Of a DNA stretch of 64,000 nucleotides, positions 55,601-64,000 are shown piece after piece. Below the pieces are notes generated by a model, which was given only the letters and a program-made list of their open reading frames with translations, searched no databases and was not told the DNA's origin. Each line of letters begins with the position of its first letter. Within the stretch, counting starts at the first letter, position 1. Source of the DNA: Adiantum capillus-veneris (Eukaryota; Streptophyta; Polypodiopsida; Polypodiales; Pteridaceae). Made by a program: the position numbers and the translations under genes. The DNA lies in NCBI GenBank assembly GCA_014529385.2, contig CM043958.1, positions 139,696,398-139,760,397 of the forward strand, given 5' to 3'.

Positions 55601-56202
55601 CTGATCGTACAACACATAGCTCAGTAACTGGCTACATGCCTGCGGAGCTAATGTATGGTCAAAAGCCAGTGATTCCGATTGAAGATACAATTCCTACATG
55701 GAATCTACTACCTTGGCAAGAGGGGCTTAGTAGGGAAGATCTCCTTGCACTGCGTATAAGGCAGCTAGAGAGAAGACCTGGAGACATTGAAGCTGCAAAA
55801 GAACGACTCAAAAATGCAAGGTTGAAAAACAAGGACTATTTTGATAAGCGACATTGACTCAGGAGCAAAGCAATTTACAAAGGTGACTGGGTTTTAGTGT
55901 ATGATAGTAGCCTTGATAACCAGCATACAGTCATGCGTAAGTTCTCAAAAAGATGGTTTGGACCGTATGTTGTAAAGCATGTGCATGAAAATGCTACTTA
56001 CAGCTTGTCTGAACTAGATGGTACAGAAGTAAAGATTCCCATTGCAGGAAAAAGGATTAAAATGTTTAAGAGAAGAGGAGACAATGATCTAGAAGATATG
56101 GATGAGGAAGAAGAGAAACACACAGGTGAAGATCAAAGTGAACATGAAGCCCTGGAATCATCCAGTGAAGAAGAAGACAAGGAAGATGTACAAGAGGTCT
56201 AA
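52652..56202 (+). CDS. Pol of element E: RT, RNase H, integrase (one internal TGA)
   Basis: Entered by -1 shift near 52651. RT landmarks are WFTVPKKNDSLRFIQDMQPV, YSMGDLYSGYDQFQLA, LPQGATNSVAHMM and the active site PFIDDFPIKG (Asp-Asp codons 53833-53838), with Phe-Ile in place of the common Tyr-x. RNase H has VDTSPTGIGWAIGQ, KRELWGMV and ETDCLPLLG. Integrase has the zinc domain FHESLWAGHRG with CVTC, then VVDLVTMP, TADRGELD and NGKSERGH as the D, D, E residues. A TGA at 55855-55857 interrupts the frame, which continues in phase to 56202 with KRWFGPYVVKHVHE (a GPY/F module) and an acidic tail. One C-to-T change (CGA to TGA) explains the stop. The FIDD motif recalls fungal gypsy lineages. Confidence 0.9.
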
Positions 56203-56248
56203 TCTTACAAAGAGACAATGTGGCACATACCGGAGGATGTGCAGGTTT

Positions 56249-56260
56249 AGAGGGGGTGGA
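56249..56260 (+). promoter_or_regulatory. polypurine tract of element E
   Basis: AGAGGGGGTGGA lies immediately before LTR 2. Confidence 0.85.
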
Positions 56261-58292
56261 TGTCGTGCTGTGACACGTACATAGTGGGAACGCATGCTAC
56301 AAAATCTATCTTGTATTTTTTTTAGATACATAATTATATTTCCTATAATGTACATATGCATATGTAAGTATAAAAATAATCTTTCTATCTCATCTTATTA
56401 TTTATCTCAAGGGTAATGTATTCTTACTTTACCATCAAAAAAATACTATGGGAAAAGTGTCAATAGCTCCGCCTCTTTAACTTGGGGCAAAAAGCATTGA
56501 TTCTTTATTTCTACTATTTCATTATCATCTCACACCCTAGCTAGATCCTATATCTAGGGTAAACTCCAATATATATATATTCTATGTATTTTTTATACTT
56601 TTCTTATATTTCTTTTTAAATAGCTACTAGGAGAGAATCAAATCCTAGTGGGACACTAGGTGGCATGATTTCAAAGATACACTTATTTTAATGCATTATT
56701 GCAAGCATGATTACAAAACTTTGTCAAGGAGCAATGTCATGCTTTCATATGGCATGAGGTGTCCTTTGGAATTAAATGAACGTCAAGGCTAAGGAGACCA
56801 CATGAAGACTTTTGCTGCCATAAATGGACCCTATTTTGATGAATTTTTTACACAAGGTTCCAATCCGAATTGGAGAATGATTTTAAAATGAAAATCGTAG
56901 CTAATGAGCTGAAGTTTCTGCCCATATTTTTACTTTTTTATTTGGAGCTACGGTTGAGGAGATATGATCAAAATACTGGACCCCAGTCTGCCCACATCAT
57001 GCAGGGACAGCTCATTTCCAACTTCTCCAATTCCTGTTCACATTGGCTCCTCTCTTCTTGTGTAAACCCTTGTGGGTTCCCTTCACCTATAAAAGGGGAC
57101 CTCTTCTTACTTGGAAGAAACTCAAGCATTCAAGCCATTGATGAGAGGAATTCTTGAGGGAGTGAGTAGTAATGCCTAATTGTACTTAGCCATTAACATA
57201 AGCCCAAGCCTACACTTTCTCCTAGAGGGAGACTAACCATTCTTGCAACAAGCTAACCTTGGAAGATCAACTCTAATCAAATAAGTTCTTGCACTTGGTG
57301 TATCAATCAAAGTGGAATTATCCACTATTCTTCTCTCTCCATCAATAATGGTGCCGAAGGGTTTGTCAAGTAAGATGTGTTCTACATTGATGTTTTCTTG
57401 ATTTCTTGTTGTTTTTATTTTCATCTCTAATCCAAAATATATATATATGTATCTAATCTCATCTCCTTAACCAAACCTATCTCTCTCACTATTAGTAATT
57501 CATCCTCTCTACAAATTCTAGGTTCTCCTTGCTACAGGTACATCTCTCCCCGCAGTATCCTTATTGCCTACGGGCAAGAATAGGGCTTGGGAGGGAAACT
57601 TCTCATCTCTTCACTTCTCTCATATCTATATTTTTCTCATATCTACATTTCTCACATATTATCCTAGATGAATAACCCACATGATGATCATTTCTATCGC
57701 TTTCACTCTGTACGATCTATTAGAATTAACGTATGGATTAGCCGTAAAATACACTTTCAACAACGTATAGTGTTTCTCTTCGGCCCTGAAAGGCTCAATG
57801 AAATACTTCTATCACCAGATCCCATCATACTACCTCTCATAGACTATAATTTTTCTTTTGATGTAAGCGTAGTTATCTTGCTATGAACCAAGAGGATTTG
57901 TACACACAATTAATCCCAATCACTAGACAAAATATATATATTATGGTAAGCACAAAACTACAATTCCAAAGAACAATTCGTAGCCTATTTTGTCAGCCAA
58001 GATTGAATGCCATTAACTCATCCATTAACCCTTTCATATTACCCATGATACGATATGACCATAGCCTTGATGTTTTCATCTTCGTATTGTTTTGACATTC
58101 TCTTTTGCGTTCTTCCTTTGTGTGTGTGAATGCAAGAGAGAAAGAGTGAGTCTTCTTTGGTTGCACTTCTTTCCAAACCCTAGTCTTCATGGCATCTATG
58201 GTTTAACTCCTATAGTTTTTGTTGAGTTCTCTCACAAACTCTCACAGCCATAAGCCCGGTGCTTTCCTGGCAAGACCGCAAATTTCTCGACA
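56261..58292 (+). mobile_element. second LTR of element E
   Basis: A near-identical copy of 48215-50246 (TATAAAAGG at 57088-57096). Its primer site copy is at 58299-58318, so a second internal region follows it instead of flanking DNA. Confidence 0.93.
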
Positions 58293-58345
58293 TATTTTTG
58301 GTGAACCCGACGCGAATCTGCTAGGGTGAGAGTTTGTGGGTAACC

Positions 58346-59656
58346 ATGGGTGATCATGTTGAGCAACAGGGTATGCATTTTGACCCAGCAACAATGCAAA
58401 TGTTTCAAGCATTTGCAATGTTCATGCAACAACAACATGCTACTGAAAGAAGGGAGATTTCAGCAACGAAGGCCATACAAGCGGTCGTCAACAGAATGGA
58501 TCAGTTCAATGGCAAAGATGTAACCAAGTACTTACGCGAGTATGTGAAGGAGATGGAGCTGCATCGCGTGTCAGAAGGTGAGATGATTCAAAGCTTTGAG
58601 CTAGTTGTTGCTCCAGAAATTAGGGAGCATGTTAGGGCAATTAAAGATGGGCATGGGAGAAATTGGGAAGAACTCAAAGTAGCTTTAAAGGAGGAATATT
58701 TCATGGAGGACTCTGAGAGAGTGACCAAAAGGACATTCTTAGAATGGGTAGTCACGCCAAAGCAAGGACTATCAATAACAGAGCTACTTAGGGAATTTGA
58801 GCGGCGCTATGCACAACTTACTAGGACAGAAAGGGCCACACTAGAAGCAGAGAAGACAGATCTTTTCTTACAAGCTGCAGGTAAAGAGTTTCAAGAAAAT
58901 TTGGAGCTTCTTCTTGAAGATAAAGACGCTGAGCAAGGACTAAAGACCGATTGGAATGAGGTTGAAGGTGCTGTCTCACTGCTTGCCAAACGACAAAGAA
59001 GAAGGGACAAGATGGTAGTAAACACTACAAGTCCTTCCACCTCAACTTCTGACAAAATGGTAAAGCCTACTTTTATCGCTCCTAAGTTTGATGAGTCCAT
59101 GCTAGATGAGCTTGTGAAGGGAATGCGTGACTTGAAGGTGAAGTTTGCAAAGCTTGAAGAAAAAGGCCAACCATCAGGGCCACTTCCTAGGCAAAGACAA
59201 CAGCCCAAAGAAGGGTTTGTTAATAGATGTATTTGGTGTGATAGAACAAACCATGTAAGAAGGGATTGTGATGATTTTAGTGATGCTTTGTCAAAAGATG
59301 TTGTCTTTTTTAAGGATGGTAAAATCCACTTAAGAGAGACAGGTCTACCCTTGAGAACTAACTTTGGGAAGGGGGGAATGCAAACCTTAGTTGAAGATAT
59401 GGCAACCAAGCATGCCACCTCTTCAATTGAGGCAGCTACTTATGGAGTAAAAATTGAACATTTTTGTGATGAAGAAGTGAGTGACCATCATGGTCAAATT
59501 TGGCCAAATGTCATGCAATTATCTAAAAAGGGAAAGCTTACAAAAGAGATTCTACATGAAGCAGGTGATTGCATACGTTTAGAAACAGGATGGAATGATC
59601 CAGTGGACTCATTGTCAGTGCATGCCTACATTACAAAATGCCAACAAAATGAGGCA
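58346..59656 (+). pseudogene. truncated second Gag of element E
   Basis: Repeats the first 437 codons of the Gag at 50300 with one visible amino-acid change (Cys to Gly near 59342). Identity ends at GAGGCA (59651-59656). The frame then runs by chance about 43 codons into gene C2 sequence, in a frame different from that of C2, and stops at 59785. The chimeric tail is not expected to be meaningful. Confidence 0.88.
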
Positions 59657-61260
59657 TATCTGAAGAAGAGTCAATTGGTGAAGATCAATCACAGAGGTCA
59701 CCACGCCAAGAGGATCCCTCACCCTACAAGGGTCCCTCACCCTGTACAATACTTGTCAAGAAAAAAACAAGAAAGAGGAATATAGACTTCTCAGATGATG
59801 CAGATGTGCCAGAAAGCAGTCCCTGTGCAACTAAAGGTAAAGCCAAAGAGGATGTGTCTTCTCTGGAAGACCCAGCTGCAACTGATTAGAGGCTGTTTGA
59901 TTTTGCAGCATCTTGTGGTGCTGGGGACAAGTTTGATCTAGTTCATTCTATGTTTAACCCAAAGTTTGACATTGAAGACCTGTTAGCTCAGCACAGTGAA
60001 TTCTTACAGTCCTACAGAGATAAGTTTGAAGTGATGGTGCAGGTAGGGAGGGTTGTTCTGCCCACTATGACTCTTGTGCATTTAAATGACTGTGGTGGAA
60101 AGGGACAGGGACTGAAGAAGTATAGGGAATTACCACCTTCTTGCCGACATTCAGCCTGCCCTTTGCACCAAAAAGAATGCAAACTCATTCAGGAATCCTT
60201 TGGCTTTATGATTTACCTGAACAGCCTGTTTGGATTCCTCATGCAGAATCTTGATGAGGTGTTAGAGGAGCAAGATGCAGCACCAGATGAAGAATGCGAA
60301 GAGACAACTCATATACAAGAAGTCGAGGAGGTTGAAGATTTGGATGTCAGTAACTTCACTGAGAAGGATGCTCAGATGATGCTGCCTACTGTGCCTGACT
60401 TCAGGATTGGAGACAGGACCTATATCTTTTTACATGATGTGCAAAGCATATTTTATTTAAGGGAGGATTTCTCCCTGGCTATTATTTCCAGAGTCCAAGA
60501 GGAGAGGAGTGGATTTGTTTCAGAGGATAGTAGTGATGATGAGGCAATGGAAACATCCAGCAATCCGATGGAATGCCTCCGAAGATGCTTTGAGAAAGCT
60601 AAAAAATACAAGGAGACACTACCTGATGAAGCCACCTTCTGAGCAATAAGACAAAGCCTAAGACCATCAACAAGTAACAAAGAAGTGGAGGATTGGTTTA
60701 ACCATTCAGGTCAGGGGTCAACTACATCTGTAGACCTGTGGCAGGAAAACCTCTTTCTGCAGGATGAGAGCTTCATGGTAACTCTGTGTGTGTGTGTGTG
60801 TGTGTCACTTACTCTGACATGATATGTGCAGTCTTGGATTGCTGACAAGGATGACTTCCTTAGGCGGCGGACTCGAGAGTATCGTGGAAGCAATGCGGCC
60901 CCAGCGCAGTACCTTTCAAAGCTTTGCGAGTCGCCGATAGTAGTTTTTCACAATTCCATGTCACAAGAGGGTTCAATAGCAACTTACACATTCAAGACAC
61001 TATCACACTTCTTGGGTGGACCCGTGCTGCCCAAAACTGCAGATAAAGTCATTCTTGTGGACAAAGTGTTTGCTAGAGATTGTTTTGGTTACTGCCCGGG
61101 CTATACAGGTGGTCGGGCAGCGTATTACTACACCTACACAGCAATGGCACTAGCTCTTGGTAGACAAAACCCAGATGAACTTTTAGAGTATGGCAAACAT
61201 CTCATGATTCGTTACAAGGGTGATGTGCCAAAAAACAAAATTGAACCTTCAAAATCTTGA
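59657..61260 (+). pseudogene. gene C2: unknown protein, 5' end lost, two in-frame stops
   Basis: One frame stays open from the junction with element E through two single stops, TAG (59887-59889) and TGA (60640-60642), to an intron (60778-60831, GTAACT to GTGCAG). It then continues as SWIADKDDFLRRRTREYRG to the stop at 61260. The protein has a basic-acidic start (LVKKKTRKRNIDFSDD), a middle part with Cys/His (DCGGKGQGLKKYRE, SCRHSACPLHQKEC), an acidic region, and a C-terminal part with FARDCFGYCPGYTGGRAAYY. I recognise no family. The Cys/His cluster might bind zinc. The stops read as CAG and CGA with one C-to-T change each. It is convergent with gene D, whose stop is 64 bp away. Confidence 0.6.
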
Positions 61261-61323
61261 TACACTTCAAGTAGCAATTATATAAGATCATGTATTACAT
61301 AAATTTTGTACAATGTCATCCAC

Positions 61324-63992
61324 TCAGAGTATCTTTCTCCACTTGTGGTTCACATACACCATTGTCTCTCTCCACCTTCGTTGACTTTCACGAGCTCCGG
61401 AGTTGTTGTATGCCATTGATCTTTTAACTTTTTGTTGTTGTAAATGTCTGATGGCTTGTGCTGTTGCTGAATTTTCCAAGACTTCTTTTTCCTGCATTCG
61501 ATGAACGATTCTACGATAGAACCATTCAAATAGTTCTCTCAAACTGTTAGCCTTGATTCGAGAGCCACCATGTCGTGTGTGCCTGAAATAAGCATTTCTC
61601 GCCATGTAATGAGACTTTTCCATCCCTTGGGTATTCCATATTGCCGGGTTCCCATACTTTTGTATAAAATATGGTAAATGATTGAAGATGATGTGCTGGA
61701 TATGAAAACAGATTAGTTAGAATGTTTTACACTCACATAGTTGCACATAAAAGAGAATCAAATACACGATAATACCATGTAGTGAGTAATCTGGGTGTCT
61801 GTCCATGTTGTCTTGAATGATTTTTTGAGAAGGTTGAGATTCTCCTTGAACTTGTTTATATCACCTTGTGACCATTCATCTTTGTCGCACATCAAAAATA
61901 GGATGTCTATTGATCGCCAAACCTCAACCTTCGCGTTACGAGTAGTTGGTTCTTGGTCTTTGACTACAATATGTAGCTTTTTCCAGCTCTGATACTCTAC
62001 CTTGCTAACATAAGATGTGTTATATATTTTTCCATGTTATGTTAGCTTCGGATCTCTTGTACCTTGGAGTTTAGATAAAAACCTCCGTGCCTTCACCCCA
62101 CCGATGGATGGTTTGCATGGGACATCCTTCTCAGCAGTTGATCTCTTTTCATCCCGCTGGATTTTCACATTGCCACCATGAAGCCCCATATCCGACAGTA
62201 CCAATTCTAAGCACTACAGGGCTACTTGTCGCTCTTTTGAGTTCTTAATCTTCCAAGCAAACCCGATATATAAGTAGACCGATTTCTCCACAATTCTACA
62301 AAGGGCATGCATTGTACAGATGTGGACATTCACAAGTGGTATTTTCAAAACCGGTCGAAAAGCAGGATCCTCAATGTGACGTGTTGGAGCTTTTCTCCAC
62401 CACTTTGGGTCCATGACCTTTGCAGGCTCCATGCAGAACAAACACGGCGACTTTGCCATTGCACCCATTCCACAATTATACATGCACTTTAATGTTTTGA
62501 GGTCACCTGCAAGATGCCACTAAACTTGAAAGTCTCCCCTTCCATCTAGACATAGTACCTCTCCCTGGTTAGTCTGTCGATCAATCACCTCTGGAATATT
62601 AGCCCGATGGAACACCCAATATAGAATCTCATGATCTTCTTTCTTTACCTGCAACACAAAATAAATGAGACTTAAGTAGATGTGAACATTTGAGCTTACC
62701 TGAGAATCTCGCTTACCTCAAACGCACCAAGCCACCATATGTTAGATTTTGATTGAACACTAAAATACAAAGGATCACCACTGGGACACTTTGAGAGGTC
62801 TCTATTCATTAAAGTAATAGTAACACGCTCTAGATTTTTCTCTTTAACAAGCTCACACTCATCCAGTTTTAACACAAAATGTAATACCCCTCGTGACTCT
62901 TCAAATGTGATGTTGTAAAACTCCACCATTCTCTTTTGTAACATCTGCAGGTCCATAAAAATATTATTGAACTCATCATATGCCATGTTTGCTCCATGGC
63001 CACTATAAGTTGCTTTATATGAAAGGGCTGTCCAAGATAGTCTCCCTGTGCCTCGTTAAGCTGAAGCCTCTCTTTCCAAACACTTGAGGCTGATGGTAGA
63101 AGTTTGGATTTTATACCCTTCTTAACAAAGATGGATGAGAAAGACTTTTGGATAGCCGAATATCCTCTTTTGCTTACACCAAGTGAATCAAGTGTGCCTT
63201 GTATCTCTTTTGCAGGCACTGAGTTCTCTGAAATAAAGTGGTCCACTACATTTCATTGTAGGACCTTAAACTTCTTGTCATGTACTATATCTGCTGCCAG
63301 GCTTCTACTTATAAGTGGCTTCAATCTCTTTCCTATATTGGCTTTGGGGTCAATGTTTTCCTTGTCAGGATAGATTGAATCTCTACATGAAGACAATGCA
63401 TAAGTAAATAACAGAAAATTTGCTTCACTAACACTATTTAGGCACATGAAAACAATGCATAACAAGAAAAAACAAAAAGATTACTTAACTAAGACAATAT
63501 AGCCAACCAAGAAGCATCAACTTAATGCTCGGATTCTTTTCTTGAGACCTCCGGATGCAACCTGCAATGTTTCAAGATTGTGCAATTTCTTCTTTCGGAT
63601 ACGACCACCCAAGATGGTGTCCTTCATTTGACAAATTCGCACCTTTCCTTTCAGTTCTTGTACCTCTGTTTGTGTTGAAAAATGGTAACCTGATCTGTAG
63701 AATGTAAATCTGAAAGGCGAACAATCTCACATTGTTGAGCTTGGAGAATGCCCTTGTAAGTTTCAGCTTCTCTTGTAAGAGATTTACAATAACCCAGAAG
63801 GCCCTTTTCTACATCACAAGCAAAGGTCAATAAGCTTGTAGGATTGACAAACGGTGGAGACGCATTAGTCATTGGATTCTTAGGGTAGAGAGAGCCTCTC
63901 GTCCAGATATCTATGTGTTTAGCTCCCTGAGCTCTGAGCGTGTCTATGGAAGCGGGAGGTATATGTGTGTTTGTTTTACTACGCTTAATCAA
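61324..63992 (-). pseudogene. gene D: RAG1/Transib-type DDE transposase, decayed
   Basis: Minus strand, running to the window edge. In order: an unknown N-terminal region (63253-63992); VLKLDECEL (Asp codon 62861-62863), then VTITLMNRDL and EDHEILYWVF; WHLAGDLKTLKCMYNC (Asp codon 62502-62504); CLFC (62433-62444), exactly 20 residues after that Asp; VHICTMHALCRIVEK; THYM then HIIFNHLPYFI; and WNTQGMEKSHYMAR (Glu codon 61618-61620), with the Glu 20 residues after the second His. Mouse RAG1 has the same order: D600, D708, C727-x2-C730, H937-x4-H942, E962. Introns fit at 62649-62716 and 61696-61775, both GT-AG and phase 0. Stops at 63253, 62520, 62214 and 62037 plus a frameshift near 63010 inactivate it. 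Another zinc-inserted DDE family is possible. Confidence 0.72.
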
Positions 63993-64000
63993 TGGTTGGT

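Larger units (their letters stand above)
48215..59656 (+). mobile_element. young Ty3/gypsy element E as LTR-internal-LTR-partial internal
   Basis: LTR 1 (48215-50246), internal region (50247-56260), LTR 2 (56261-58292), then a second start of the internal region (58293-59656). The repeat distance is exactly 8,046 bp. I count about four differences between the two LTRs (2,032 bp each) and two more in the repeated internal part, so the copies are nearly identical. The LTR ends are TGTCG and CGACA, a perfect short inverted repeat. The second internal copy stops inside gag at 59656, where gene C2 begins, so no right-hand LTR or target duplication can be found. The base pattern and intact long ORFs mark it as the youngest element in the window. 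Confidence 0.92.

Noticed and set aside
63640-63700. A 24-base intron in the 5' part of gene D (GTTACC to AAACAG)
   Set aside because: It would join the frame neatly but is far below the normal size of plant introns. A decayed junction or indel is more likely.
61324-63992. Assignment of gene D to the KDZ (Kyakuja-Dileera-Zisupton) family
   Set aside because: The KDZ motifs I remember are not visible, while the order and spacing of D, D, C-x2-C, H-x4-H and E fit RAG1 better.

Overview
This window is transposon-dense nuclear DNA of a land plant. The evidence is nested Ty3/gypsy and Ty1/copia LTR elements with plant-type primer sites (tRNA-Asp, tRNA-iMet), short GT-AG introns, a decayed PLS-type pentatricopeptide (PPR) array and long CT/GA/GT microsatellites. 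The PPR style and the retroelement types would suit a fern or another seed-free plant, but this is only an impression.

Layout. 1-3341: end of an LTR, then a plus-strand gypsy fragment (gag tail, protease, RT, RNase H). 3342-4733 and 13687-14759: one noncoding block, rich in a perfect palindrome, split by a complete 8.9 kb LTR element (call it C, minus strand, 4739-13681, target duplication CCATT) that encodes only Gag and protease. 14760-27253: an old minus-strand gypsy element (call it B) with 5' LTR, primer site, leader, gag, protease, RT, RNase H and integrase, plus an unusual 3' module holding a second protease-like domain. B sits inside a sister copy (call it H) whose gag lies at 27254-30091. 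30092-35838: Ty1/copia sequence in circularly permuted order around one LTR, carrying a TTAA-flanked piggyBac-like insert. About 37300-41300: PPR pseudogene array on the minus strand. 41859-46315: two convergent genes, A (plus, unknown, one intron) and B2 (minus), the latter a centromeric-H3-like histone domain joined to a Ulp1/C48 protease and an FCP1/NIF phosphatase domain. 46316-48214: microsatellite cluster with hairpins. 48215-59656: a young gypsy element (call it E) as LTR-internal-LTR-partial internal, with a convincing -1 frameshift signal between gag and pol. 59657-63992: two more convergent genes, C2 (plus, unknown) and D (minus), a decayed RAG1/Transib-type DDE transposase.

How it fits together. 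Everything to about 35.8 kb is nested, mostly dead LTR retrotransposon. From 41.8 kb to the right edge, genes A, B2, C2 and D may be parts of one large DNA transposon (D the transposase, B2 and others cargo) later split by microsatellite growth and by element E. That link is inference. D, C2 and B2 carry several stops of the kind made by C-to-T change, so they are probably no longer active. All names A, B, B2, C, C2, D, E and H are labels for this report only.
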